Source of the DNA: Callaeas wilsoni
Lineage: Eukaryota; Chordata; Aves; Passeriformes; Callaeidae
Reading direction: 5' to 3'
Assembly: GCA_013398955.1 (NCBI GenBank)
Contig: VWPU01023651.1
Coordinates: forward strand, 248,001-312,000
DNA: 64,000 nt
The notes beneath the pieces were generated by a model. The model had not been told where the DNA came from. It saw nothing but the letters and a program-made list of their open reading frames with translations, and made no database searches. The position numbers and the translations under genes are program-made. This document shows, in pieces, positions 1-12,154 of this stretch. Within the stretch, counting starts at the first letter, position 1, and each line of letters starts with the position of its first letter.

Positions 1-225
1 GTTTTTCGCTCTGAATAATGTAGCTTTTCTAAACGGAAGCCTCCTGACTACATGTATTAATGGATTCTTTAAAATCTTTTGGCAGTTTTCTTATGTTCTA
101 CTTTGAATGTCACAACAGTGAAGTGCTAGCTACAAAAAACACTCCAGTAACTTTTTAGAAAGGCTTTGAGGCTAAAAGAATCAGCAGTATCTTTTATCTT
201 TTGTTACTTGAAGTTTAAATAATGC

Positions 226-244
226 TCTCCCTCCCTCCCTCCCT
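226..244. repeat. CTCC/CCCT tetranucleotide microsatellite
   Basis: About four and a half perfect tandem copies of a four-base pyrimidine unit, within intronic sequence. Confidence 0.85.
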
Positions 245-3200
245 AGTCAGCAAATAGTACAAAGCCAAATCAAGCTCAAGTTTAAGTAAAGAAAGAAAAC
301 AGCCAGATACAAATGAAATGCAGAGACACAGTGATCCAAAATAAACAAATCCTGACACACATCATTACTAAAGAACACACAGAGACCATTATTGCAGCTA
401 AAAAGGAATGGAAAACTAGAAGCCAACAGTATCAGTTTTCACTGCAATGTCCCCATCTGGGAGGGAGAACTGAATATTTACTAACTTATTTATTTAGCTT
501 CTGTCTTACATTTATGCATTTATTTAGGTACTTTCAATTCCCAGTTAGAACTCTAGGCATTTGCATAACACAAAATCAGTAGGTTTATCCTTCACTCCCA
601 GTTTAAGATGTTGCATGTTTACTGAGCTTCTGAAATGATAAATCCAATCCTCCTGGCTTTACTACCATAAAATTGCCAAAATTGTTCTTCACCCAGCAAC
701 ACAAGGCCTTCCCAAACACTGAAACATCCATTGCTCCAGAATCGCAAATATAAGATAAAAACTAACAAAAGCTGCACCTTTGCTCATACTGGGCAATCAA
801 CCCAGCAAATAACCTGTGTACCGTACCACATCTTTCTTCCAAAACACACTGTCCATCTTCCTGGTCTTCAGCTGAACCAAACTTAAAGACTACTGACTCC
901 GTAGCTTTACGTGCATGATGAAGCCTACTTAATGTCACTGAGGAACAGAAAACACTTTACTGTGCAAACGTCTTGGCAGCTGACATTTTTCTGGTGGCTT
1001 TTCATGGTTTGTCACTCTTAAATCTCAGTAATATCTGGCTGGGTGTAGGTTGGCTAGACATCAGAAGAGCCCTGGTTTTAGGCAAACTGCCTCAAATGAT
1101 ACAGGCAATGACCTCCAATGAGCCTTCAAAAGAAAACTACAGTGCTTCCTAAGTGCATTTGTGTCATCTGCGCTTCCTATTGATTTTCTATCAAGATTTA
1201 TGTATAGTGCTTTTGCTTTGTGACCATCTCCAGCTGCTACTGAACTACAAATAACAAAGGGTAAGTTTTCTCCCTCACCATCAAATGCAAATGAAGGTGG
1301 CTTTGACAATGGCAACCACTTGCCCATAATCATGGAAAACAATCCTAAACTGAAGGAATCCAAGCAGAAAATTTATTTATCCACCAGAATGCATCTACCC
1401 CTTTTCAAGATTGACCAGAAGACTGCAATAGGCATTTGTGTTTCTCAAAAGAGCACAAAGGACTCTTCAGTGATCATATCTGACCCAGAATGTTTATTTC
1501 TCTTATCTTCTAAACGATGATTTCATCTATCTTCTGTGTGCTACTTTTTTCCAGATGCATTTTCACAAAGCTGTTTTTGGTGGATCCACATGACAGTCTC
1601 ATAATTTGTTTTCTTCTTCCTTTTTGTTAATGTACTGTTTTTACTCAGAGTTTACTGTATTCACAGAAGTTTCTATGAATCAAAATGCCTCCAGAAAGTC
1701 ACAGCTTTTGAATAATCATCTAGCTAATCTGATTCCATGAAACACTCAAGCGCACTTCCTGAGATCAACTTGAGGTAGAGTGTGAATAGACTATTTTGTG
1801 AGTGAAACTATACTTTAATATGTTTTGACATTTTAATCAAAAGAACCTAATTTCTCCTAGTGCATTTCCCAAGCTCAAATGATATATTCAAAGGAAGTGG
1901 AATTTCTGAGCCCATGTGCTTTAGTAATTGTACAGTAGGAATTAAAGAAAGTTTTGGGCTTTGACATCTAATGTTTTCAAAAGCTAACAGAACAGCAAAA
2001 TATCTGTCATATTTTGAACTGTGACAGAAACTAAGGTACAGAATGATCTATAATTTTTGAGTCACATCTGACAGCTGTTATTCAAAAGTCCAATTTTTGC
2101 TAAATTAACAGCACAGGTATGTGAAGGAAAAACACTATGTAACTAAAGGCACAATTAATCGTAAGAAATGACTGCCAGACTTCAGAACAAAGCCAACGAT
2201 CACAGTGCCCTTAACATATCTTTGTTACAAACATAAGGGTTTTCATTTCCCATAGGACTTTGTACACTAGGATCCTCAAACTCCTTCAAATATTCCAAAA
2301 TCTCTAGTATGAAGCACTACTTACCAACTTTTACATATGTGGGAACTGGGCCACCAGGAGCTAATGTATCTTGCCCAAAGCCTCTAAATCCTGACATTTA
2401 CCCACAGGACTGCTTTTGTCCCTACTTCTAATATCCTACAGCACATTACACTATAAACACATAGTCTGTGCAAAATCTTTAAAGTGAATCCAAAATTTCA
2501 CGTTACAATTAATCAACGAATTTCTGGTTGCTTTGAAAATGATGCTACTTCTGATGTGTAACACAGGCAGCCTGTGGCTAACCGGAGTGTCACACCTCTC
2601 CCTACACACCATCCCACAGCCATTTTCATTTTGATAGCAAACGAAGGGGTAAGAGCCTTACCCTCCAGAGCAAAACACACAACCTATTTTCCCACTAGAT
2701 AAGTCATTTTTGCCCACAGCCTGCTTCCTACATGCAGTCATATATGTCGAATCCCATCCAGTGAGAAAAATGTGAATTTTTCCAATAATTTGGTTATTAC
2801 TAGGTAGTTAATATTAGCTCTTGAATTGCTAAGGTTAGGGGGAGTGAAAAAGTTGTCCCCTAACAAAATCTGTTAGACAATGCAAGACGGAAGGAGAAAA
2901 ATGACTGCAGCATCCATCACTCACAACATACTTACACAAAAGCCAGGCTGAATCTAGGAGAAAAGAATGATAATAAATACTACACAATGGGAAAGAGCAA
3001 TGTTACCAAGCTTTGAAAAATGTATTAGTAATGTAATCAGAATTTCCTTATGCTGTATATAACAATGCATGGCAGCTAACCAGTGCTTCTAAGTATATTA
3101 CTATTTCCCTGGCCAGAAATCTGTGCTGTTAAGAAATGGCATCCCCTCACTCCAAAATGTAAAACTCATTCATGTCCCCCCCCACTCCCCATTCCAAATA

Positions 3201-3463
3201 GTGGTATTTCAAACTGGCTCTGGCATCTACTTTCCTATCTCAAAAAGTAAAATGTTATTTCAAAAAAATATTTAAATGCTTGGAAGTATAAGGATTTTCT
3301 CTGTAAGAAGAAAGTTTTCCTTTTCCCTTGTTTGAAACATTAAATCATGATGGTTTTCAAGCTGACGTATCAATTATGATAGGTTGATGGCTACACTACA
3401 CTGCACTGCAGCAAATCAGGAAGCATTCATCTTGGAGAATTGAGAGAGTAACGTAGACACAAA

Positions 3464-3528
3464 GACACACACACACATTCCTCTCCCTATTTTCAGCTTT
3501 GCCACAAATTCTGTCAAAAAAAAAAAAA
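3464..3528. repeat. AC dinucleotide run and A13 homopolymer
   Basis: A short (AC)n run at about 3464-3477 is followed by an A run at 3516-3528. On the minus (transcribed) strand these are GT and T13, lying 130-200 bases downstream of the giant-exon donor. Confidence 0.8.
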
Positions 3529-3661
3529 GAAGATAATTTAATCGACTCATCCAGTGTGATAATCTAGCTGAAATCCTGCTAAACATGAACCTAAAACTGG
3601 ACACATGCACAGTTCTTCAGTAAGATGGTTATGGGAAGAAAGCATGCAAGCTGTTTCTCAC

Positions 3662-6600
3662 CTGTAATATGGTAGCTAACCTGCCGATTGACATCAGATG
3701 TGTCTTCATCCCAGGTGCTAAGAACAGCCACAACTTCCCCTGGAGGGTCACTCTCCTTCACTGACCCTCTGTACACCTCGTGCTCAAAGACGGGTGCATT
3801 ATCGTTTATATCTGTCACAGTAACTGAGACCAAGGTGGTTGAGGACAAGGACAAAGCTTCCCCCAGATCTGAGGCCACCACTGCAAAGGTGAAAGCAGAA
3901 TCCTTTTCATGGTCCAGATCCTTCAGTGTACTGATCCAGCCACTGTTGCTATCAATAGTGAATGCTTCTGTGATCTTCTGCAGCTCTGATTCCACCGCAA
4001 GGGTGTACGTGACCTGCCCGTTCGCACTTGAGTCTGCATCAACCGCTTTAACTTGCATAAGTTTTGTTCCTATAGGCATCCCTTCCATTATTATAGCATC
4101 ATAGCTAGCTGTTTCAAACACAGGCTTGTTGTCATTTACATCCAACACCTTCACCTCCACATCCACAGTCAGCACTATGTCTACTTTGTCTAACTGAATC
4201 GTGGCCGCAACTTTGAAGTGAAGAGCGGGATTTATTTCATGGTCAAGTCTCTTATCCAATTTTATGAGCCCCGTGTCTTTCTCTATGATGAAAAGCCCAT
4301 CCTTGTTGTTTTCAGGTAGCTCACCATTAACTGTGCTATACAAAGCACCCTGATTGGGCAAAACACGCAGAATGTCAATAGTACTGCCTATGAGGGTGTC
4401 TTCTGCCACGGTGAAAGAATACTGGGGTTGAGAAAAAGAAGGCAAAATGGTTTCTGGCGGTAAAACATGGATGTAGACAGGAATGAAGGAATGCTTTACA
4501 GGAATGCCACCATCAACTGCTTTGACAAAGAATGACAGAACTGTGTTTTTCAGCTGGTTAAAGCTACCCTTGGTGACCATCCATCCATTGTCTGGATCTA
4601 TTTCAAGCAGATCAGGTACTGAAACAGAGGTTTCACTATATAGAGAATAGGTAATTCTGGCATTGGCTCCATCATCTGGATCTACTGCTTGCACTTGGGT
4701 CACCAAGTAACCTTTCCCAACATCTGCTTTGACACTTGCTCTGTGTTCGACGGTCATAAATTTGGGAGCATTGTCATTCTCATCCACTACTATCACTCTC
4801 ACAGTGCAAAATGTAGTCCTGCCACCTCCATCGAGGGCTCTCAAGAATATATCTATATCACTTTCCAGTGGGTTCTCACGGTCTAACCTCTCAGTGGTCA
4901 GAATCTGCCCATTACCATCAATCAAAAATCGGTCCTTGGCGAAGTCATTTATTATGGAGTAGCTGATCTGGCCATATACACCTGAATCCCCATCTGTTGC
5001 CTTCACATGGATTACCTTCGTTCCAGGAGCAGTGTTTTCTCTAACCTCTGCAACATAAATGCTCTGTGAAAACACAGGGCTGTAGAGGTTGGCCCCAAGG
5101 ATCTGTATGTGCACCTGAGCAGTGCTGGTGAACAGCCCATCTGACACAGAGACATTTAGGCTGTACATGGGCTCCATTCTCTGCTTGCGGTGGTTGGAAA
5201 GGGTGATAACACCACTCTTGCTGTCCATAATAAAACTGGTCCGATCATTTCCTGATAGGATGCTGTACTCCAGTCTGTCAAAATCAGAGCTGTCGGCATC
5301 AGAAGCTTGGACACAAGTCACAAAATGACCCCGAGGTGCCAGTTCGCTCACATATGATTCATATATTAACTGGTTAAAAACTGGAGGGTTGTCATTCATA
5401 TCTGTTATTGAGATACTAACGAGAACCTCACTGCTCAGAGGTGGGAACCCATTATCAGTTGCTCTGACTTTTAAGCTGCACTGCTGTATGAGTTCATGAT
5501 CCAGCATTCGGGCTGTCAAAATTAGGCCGCTGCTGCTGTCTATATGGAAATAGTCAGTGCTGTTAAAGGTGTCCTGGACTATCTGATACTGTACAATCTT
5601 GTTATTGTCAGAGTCAGCATCAGTAGCAACAACCTGCAGTACAGGAGTCCCAATCAAAGAAGCTTCAGACAGAGTAGCATTATAAGCTGACTGATCAAAA
5701 ACTGGAGGATTATCATTAACATCATTAATGATCAAGTCCACAGTTACCTCAGCGCGAGCGCCAGTGAGGGCATCACTGGCTCGCACCATCAGCTTGAAAA
5801 GAGAATTTATTTCATAGTCCAGTGGGCTGATGACACTCAGAACTCCAGTATCAAAGTCGATATTAAACTGGTTGTAGGGATCCCCTTCAACAATGATATA
5901 AATGATACCCTGGCCTTCTGGACTTGTCGCATTTATGCTTAGAATTGGTGTGTGCATTTCTACATCTTCATTCACGGAAGCTGTATAGAAGGGCTTGTCA
6001 AACACAGGCATTGCTTTGTTAACAATAGTAATGGGGAGCTCTACCGACGCAGACAACGATGGGTTACCACCATCTTTGGCAAGAATGACAACCAAGTACT
6101 CTATATTAGACAAATCAGAGTTGAAGGCTTCTTTTAAAATGACGCTACCAGATCCTCTGTCAATTTCAAAATGTCCGTAGTCTTCCTTCAGCAGGTATGA
6201 CACCTCGCCATTGTCACCCTTGTCTTTATCAATAGCTGTCACTCGATATATCAGGGTACCGGGTTCAGCATCCACCTGCACAGCAGCGTAGTATGGAAGC
6301 CCTACAAACACCGGGGCATTGTCATTTATGTCCTCAATATAAACTCTCACCACAACTCGAGCGACACGGAGGTGATCTAGCTCACGGCTTGCTTCCACCA
6401 CCAACTCATACAGCTCCTGTTCCTCTCGGTCAAAGGGGATGCCAGTGGTCTGAATGACTCCTGAAGTGGATTTGATTTTAAATTTGTTTCCTGGGTTTAA
6501 TATGCTGTATTTCAAAGGCTCATTGAGGCGGTTGCCAACAGCATTCACCACAGCGATCTTTGTGATATTGGTGCTGTTTTCTGAGATAGAAGTTGAATAA

Positions 6601-7735
6601 AAATTTTGTGTGAAATGGAGTCCACTATCCATGGCTTCTTTTACCATTATTGTCACCATAGCAGTGCTGTAAAATTTTCCATCAGATACTCTTACTATTA
6701 GCATATAATGGTCTTTGGAGAGACTATTGTTCTTAATGGTGAGTACCCCTGTGCTTGAGTCAATTAAAAAATGATCCATATTGCCTTCAATTATACTAAA
6801 TGTTAGTTCTGGCGGGATCTCTGAATCTGGGTCTGAAGCTTTGACTTTGAGAACCTCGACACCAATATATGTGGGCAGGAGCAAGACTGTCTCAAATACG
6901 GCCTGGCTGAAGACTGGTGGGTTGTCATTGACATCAGTAACCTCAATGGTCACTTCAACTGGGCTCTCTGCTGTAAGCTGGGGATTCCCACTGTCTCTAA
7001 CATGAACATGGAAATGGAAGTGGGCTATCGTTTCATGATCTAAATTTGCAATTGTTCTGATTGCACCTGTGCTGGAATCTACCGTGAAATACTTTTTTGC
7101 AGTCGACTCAACAATCTGGTAGACAAGCAAAGCGTTCTGGTTGCTGTCAGCATCGGTGGCACGTATCACGAGGGGACTGTTACTAGCACTCCGGACCACG
7201 CTGTTCACAGGAGCAGCTTCGCTTATGCTGCCCGAGTACTGAGAGAAGAGAAAAACTGGTGGGTTATCATTTTCATCAACAATCTGAATGTTCACAGTGG
7301 CATTCGATGCCATGCCTGCCATATTTGTTGCCTGTACGATGAGCTGATAGGAGGAAGCACGTTCATAATCAAGGGTCTTTTGACTGGTGATCACTCCAGA
7401 ATATGGGTTTATGGTGAAGACTCCGTCAACATTGCCGTCTTTAACCTCATAAACTAACGTGGACTGACTGATTGCAGAGAGAGAAATGACAGAAGTACCA
7501 ATATCCACATTTTCATTAACCTCTGCTTGGTATTCTTTTAGAGTAAATTTAGGGTGGGAGTTATCTGCCATCGTCACAGATATCCGCACAATTGCTGTTG
7601 CAGACAGCGCTGGAGAACCTTGATCAGTCACTTTGACTGACAAAACAAACTGTCCCATTGTGGTTAAGTCTGGCTCCTTGAGTAATGTAATGATGCCTAA
7701 AACTGGTTCAATCTTGAATGTGTTTCCCGTGTTTC
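3662..7735 (-). CDS. FAT3: FAT3 giant internal exon, 4,074 bp, 12 complete cadherin repeats
   Basis: A single exon of 4,074 bp, phase 1 in and out. The acceptor is tttgtgttttag before GAAACACG. The donor is CAG followed by GTGAGA after SYHIT. It encodes the end of one cadherin repeat, 12 complete repeats and the start of another, each about 105 residues (about 315 bp). Linkers in order fall near 7550 (ADNSHPKF), 7260 (DENDNPPVF), 6920 (DVNDNPPVF), 6620 (MDSGLHF), 6320 (DINDNAPVF), 6005 (NKAMPVF), 5710 (DVNDNPPVF), 5385 (DMNDNPPVF), 5085 (NLYSPVF), 4770 (DENDNAPKF), 4440 (ETILPSF), 4125 (DVNDNKPVF) and 3800 (DINDNAPVF). FAT genes characteristically pack this stretch into one giant exon. Upstream of the first in-frame ATG (7656-7658) the frame stays open to the acceptor, so that ATG is not a start. 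Codons below 3662 are intronic read-through. There are many N-glycan sequons (for example NAT, NST, NIT). No stop or frameshift was seen. Confidence 0.95.
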
Positions 7736-7879
7736 CTAAAACACAAATATTGGAATGAGATTAGAAATGAAATATGACTCACTTGATAATAACTTAAACC
7801 AGGAGCAACAAGCTGCAGTTTTAAAGGCAGTAACTAGAAAAACAAAAAAACCAAAAAAACCAACGTAAAAGTATTCTAA

Positions 7880-8440
7880 AGGCCCTTCCAGCTTTACTGT
7901 TGCGGTGAATGAACCAACCAGGGGGCCACAGAGCCCAGAAACAGAGGTTTGGTGGGCTGGTACCAAAGAGTAAAACCCCATTCTGTGAAGATGGCTTCTG
8001 CCTTTGAATTCCTAGGATTCCTGAGGGGTGGTTCTGTCTACAGTTGACAGACACCCCTTGTGTCCCCTAAGGGAAGGTGTCCTGGCCTGTCCCGCCTTTC
8101 TCCTCTTCCTATGGGTCCCTGCGGTGTCACCCTGCCCCCTTCCCTGTATCCTTTAGAAAGCTCCTGATTGTCTTGCCTTGCCCTCTTCGTATCCGGCCCC
8201 CTTCGAGGAACAATAAACCCTTGGAACATCGGTCGAAGGGCCACCTCTGCTCATTTATTTCTGGCCGCGCCTGGGCTATCCACAAGCCCCAGGCACGCTA
8301 GGCTCCGTGCCCTCCACCACACGGGCTGGGAGGCTGGCAAGCGAGGCACCGAGGTGCCCCGGGGTGTTCTACCTTTGTGTGGGACACGCCTGGACCAAGC
8401 TGCGGCCCCCCCCAGCCCGGCCAGCGTGCCGGCGGATTAA
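7880..8440 (+). mobile_element. Putative solo ERV LTR or other GC-rich insert (boundaries approximate)
   Basis: A sharply bounded GC-rich, CpG-containing block inside an AT-rich intron. It has a pyrimidine-rich region followed by CAATAAACCC, a polyadenylation signal at 8212-8217 on the plus strand, then a GC-rich segment with a C8-type run near 8407. This order resembles U3-R-U5 of an avian endogenous retroviral LTR lying antisense to FAT3. I could not define TG/CA ends or a target-site duplication, and no internal retroviral coding sequence is nearby. A different GC-rich insertion or a local CpG island remains possible. Confidence 0.38.
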
Positions 8441-11400
8441 TATACCTTACTTTCTGCTAATCAGAGAGCTCGGTAGATGGTATAGGTATTCAAAGCATCA
8501 GAAACTCAGGTGTTGCTACCTCTATCTTGATTCTGAGTACCAGCATCTGAGAAAGAGCTGCATGTACATTACCCCTACTGAAGTAAGGAAAAGCATCCCT
8601 AAATTATAGAAATTAGTCAAATACATGTACACCTAAGGCAAAGAAATGAGATCAGAGGCTAACAAGCCAATTACATTACTAATGGATAACAACTCAGGCT
8701 CCTAATTGAATGGGATATTAAGAAACCATACTGGAGATTACAGTAGTTCAAGACTCAAAGAACTGAATATAAAAAGGTTAAAGTGGCATTTAGAAAAAAT
8801 AAAACAGAGCAAATAGCATAGAAAAGAGATTCAAGTGTCTTGTGGCACAAAGGTTTATCATAGGATCTCTGAGGAGGATGAATCCAGATGAATGAGATTT
8901 AGCAGAAAATGTCATGAAATGCCTGTTACAACATGAAAGCACGGGTATCACTGACTGCATAAAGGTGAAAACAGTGAGTTTGGATCAGAGAACTTTTTGG
9001 GGGGCCTTTATCTCTTTCTGGTCTTTTTGACAATCTCTTCTTCAGCAAGACAGATTCAAAACTTTCTGTATGTATTCTTATCCTGTAATTAGAGATCACC
9101 CTTAATTGGTAAACCATATTTTGCTGTTTTATTGAGTGCTTGCCTATTGTATAGGGTGCTGCATATGTATTTGGCATATCTAAGCCTACAGACTCTTTTT
9201 CTGAATTTGATTCTAAATGCAAACAGCACATACTGAGTAACAGTGATTTCAATCATTATAACACGTTCCTTCTATTGCAATTCACATCTTAAAATCTAGA
9301 ACTGCTTCCAATCTACAGTCAAGCATCCATCCAAGGCTGGGAGAGAACTATATCTCAGGTGATAAACAGAGATTTTGTTTTAATAGTGATTGTTACAGGT
9401 GCTGTGCACAGAGCAATAAATGTGTAAATTGTAGCTGGAATGCCAAATACATGGAATACTAAATGAAGTGAGGTAATGTGAACTATTTTTAAGATATGAT
9501 TCACTATCCGTTGTAAATTCTGAAGGCTAATTTAAGCTACATACTACTTTATGTAGTTCAATACTAGTAGTAGCTTTCTATTTATATCTTTCCTTTCAGA
9601 TCAGTAAAGTTTACTCTACTAGCTAAACCAAAAATTGTGCTATTCACCCAGGAGCTGAGATTCTTCCAGAATCTCATAAAAAATTCTCATAAAAATCACA
9701 GTATCTGTCACATTTACAGACACTACAAATGCTGCTGCTGTTATTTTGTCAGTGCTTGCTAATACAAATAACTTTCAGCCACTGACTGCCTCCTGCAAGG
9801 CCAGAGGTGGTTCTTCTCCTTTAGGAATTTCTTATGAAATTACACAAAAAGTACTTTCTTTACCAATTGCTCTCTACAGAGCAATGTAAGATGAGGCGAG
9901 TAATTCCCTTGAATGAAAGGGCTGTGTACAATCTGAATTCTGCAGCTAAAATCAATATCCTCAACTTCACATTTTATGGATTATAGAAACTACAGCAGCA
10001 TAATACTGAATTTTGATGCATCTGAGATTGGGACATCTGTGGATAATGAAACTGGAGAAGTGTGAATCTTATAGTAAACGGAAGCTTGAGGTCTGAGAGA
10101 GCTCATGATGAAACAGACACAGGCTGTAATGAAAAAGAATCTCTAGAAATCATCTAACAGCTAAAGCATCTTTTCTAATCATAATATTTTTCTGTCTGCA
10201 TCATGTATGATTCTATTACCAGTGTAATGGGAACCATATTCCTAAGATGTCAGGATGCTCTTTATATTGTGGTGGCATCTCTAGATGATTTGGAGCCCAT
10301 AATAGTAATAAGGTGTCAAGAAAAAGCAGTGAATAGTCTTGAAAACCATTGCCCCAGGAACCTGATCTAGTCTGCTCAGAGTTTGTTCCATAAGGCACAG
10401 TGTTGTCCTCTCTGGACATGTGTAAGATTGCCCCTAATCTAAGTTAAAGGCCACTGGAGAATACTGAGAAATAACTGCTAAGACTAAATGCAGTGCATAA
10501 AGGAAGTATGTGGTTTGGAGTGCTAACATCTTCCTCACTTTAAGTTCAACACTCAGCTGCAAAAGACTTCACCTTCTGGTTGCTGAAGGTAATCTCCTTA
10601 CACAGACCATTCAGGATAATGACAGAAAAAAAGGTTCCTTGGGTCTTCTCTGAAATTCAGGTTATACCATCTTAATTTAAGGTGTGAGATTGAATTATAT
10701 GGAACTGAATCAGTATGAGATGGTGCAGATATTCTTATTTCATTACTTGTCATTTAACCTGTTCCTAATTGACATAAGCTATCCTAGCCAGCAACAAGTC
10801 TTCATAATAATATAAGGATAAATAATGATCCAGTAGGATCAGAGCCTAATGCTGGGAAAGGCTTGTGATCTGCCTAATATGGGGACAGTCTGAAGTACCT
10901 GTGACTTCTTTTAACCGCAATATAAGATTCATATTTTGCTATTATTTCAGTGGAAAGATTCATGTAATGAATAAAATCCCCTAATTAGAAATGAAACATC
11001 ACAAAATTCAAAGGTTACAGATTGCTAATTCTTTCTCTCTTTTTCCAGACACCTCTCTTATATAACTGTTAATGTTTTATCTCTAAGATAATCCTTAACT
11101 TCAGATTCATGTGACCCAGAGAAACTTACATTCACTTGCATGTGTGTCAGAAATAATGCAAATGTTTACTGCTGTGCTGTTGCACCAGTAGAAGAATGCT
11201 TTTGCTGATACAGATTGTGTGCTGAATGTAAATATCCAGAGTTTAACAGCAAAAGCAATTTTAATCTGGTTTCATCATGCCCTCCTTCAGTTTCAAGAGA
11301 CCCTGTGCCATTAAAAAGCTGTGACAGAAGTTTCAGCATAGCCCGACTCTTGGTCTCTGTGCTTCTCTAGTCCAAATACTGGCAAAGATATCAGGACATA

Positions 11401-11569
11401 CCAGCTGTTGTGGCATTTTTTTATGGAGGATCCACTGTGCACTAGTCTGAAACCAGAACCCTGAAAACAAGTCACTGGCTGCAGTTTTGAATAACTATCT
11501 TCTGTGATGGCTTTGACCAAAGACTTAGAGGTAACAGGCTCTTTAGCCACCTGGTGAATATGCATCAGT

Positions 11570-11742
11570 CACAGAATAACAGAATGGTTGGGCTTGAGAG
11601 GGACCACTAGAGAGCACCTGGTCCAACCTCCCTGCTCAAACAGGTTCACCTACAGCAGGTTGCACAGGATCCCGTGGGGTTTTGAATATCTCCAGAAAAG
11701 GAGACTCCATAACCTCTCTTGGGCAACCTGTTCCAGAATGAG
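11570..11742 (-). mobile_element. CR1 LINE 3' end, truncated
   Basis: On the plus strand this begins with CACAGAAT-type octamers (rc of the ATTCTGTG tail) followed by the CR1 core: GGTTGGGCTTGAGAGGGACC, GGTCCAACCTCCCTGCTCAA, CAGGTTGCACAGGATC and CCTCTCTTGGGCAACCTGTTCC. This is the reverse complement of the standard CR1 3' UTR, so the element points along the minus strand, the same as FAT3. It is 5'-truncated at roughly 170 bp, as most CR1 copies are. It ends about 200 bases from the 11944 exon border. Confidence 0.93.
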
Positions 11743-11943
11743 TTTGTTCTGACAGGTTTTGGGAATAGTAGCTTCAAAATAAAATTTAAAAAAAACCCAA
11801 CAAAACAACAAGAAGGTGTCTCCTTCTATACAGGAGAAAGTAGACCAAAGAAGCTGAATTGTATGTCAAGACAGAGCACCATCACAGCACTGTTCTGTGT
11901 CTGGCATGAGCCATGATACTTCACTTTTGGCCTCTGTCCTAAC

Positions 11944-12154
11944 CTGCTTCAATAGTATAGATAAGCTCTGCATTTTCTCCTTTGTCTTTGTCCAGAGCCG
12001 TGACCTGCAACACTGCTGATCCAACTGCTGCTGATTCAAACACCGAGGCTTCATACAGCGGGCTGGTGAAGTAGGGACTGTGGTCATTGGAGTCTTCCAC
12101 ATTTATGATGACTCTGGCCAGGTTCCTTCTATAAGGGAATTCTTGATCTCGGAC
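11944..12154 (-). CDS. FAT3: FAT3 internal exon, 211 bp (cadherin repeat)
   Basis: Coding exon, phase 0 in ([20 protein letters not shown]) and phase 1 out (GAA GCA G). The acceptor is cacttgttctatag. The donor is CAG followed by GTTAGG, which departs from consensus at +3 and is the weakest donor of the set. The exon finishes one repeat, contains the near-canonical linker [10 protein letters not shown] (histidine in place of the second asparagine), and begins the next at [12 protein letters not shown] with a [12 protein letters not shown] loop. Its final base plus GA of the giant exon makes a glycine, giving AGNTGN across the junction. It has the same length and phases as the exon at 32842-33052, consistent with exon structure that follows the cadherin repeat. 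Confidence 0.93.

Larger units (their letters stand above)
1..3661 (-). other. FAT3 intron downstream of the giant exon (partial)
   Basis: This stretch starts with the GTGAGA donor at 3661 and runs off the window. It is AT-rich, and its open frames are all under about 100 codons with no cadherin or other recognisable domain. It contains a CTCC tetranucleotide tract at 226-244, a short AC run near 3464-3477 and a 13-base A run at 3516-3528. I see no exon here; the next FAT3 exon must enter in phase 1. Confidence 0.8.
7736..11943 (-). other. FAT3 intron between the 211 bp exon and the giant exon
   Basis: A 4,208 bp phase-1 intron with a GTTAGG donor and tttgtgttttag acceptor. Base composition is uneven: about 7880-8440 is strikingly GC- and CpG-rich (annotated separately as LTR-like) while the rest is AT-rich. 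A CR1 3' end lies at 11570-11742. At 8580-11300 I see only unremarkable AT-rich sequence without a recognisable gene. Confidence 0.85.

Noticed and set aside
3591..3661. Open frame continuing past the giant exon to a stop near 3591
   Set aside because: It lies beyond a good CAG/GTGAGA donor, the peptide loses all cadherin similarity, and FAT3 continues differently after SYHITG. It is intronic read-through.
3688..7005. Plus-strand open frames across the giant exon, up to 138 codons
   Set aside because: Antisense shadows of the FAT3 coding sequence with no recognisable domains.
7656..7658. In-frame ATG as the start of a 1,355-residue protein
   Set aside because: Coding similarity and the open frame extend upstream to the acceptor at 7736, and the exon joins in phase to 11944. 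The ATG is an internal methionine.
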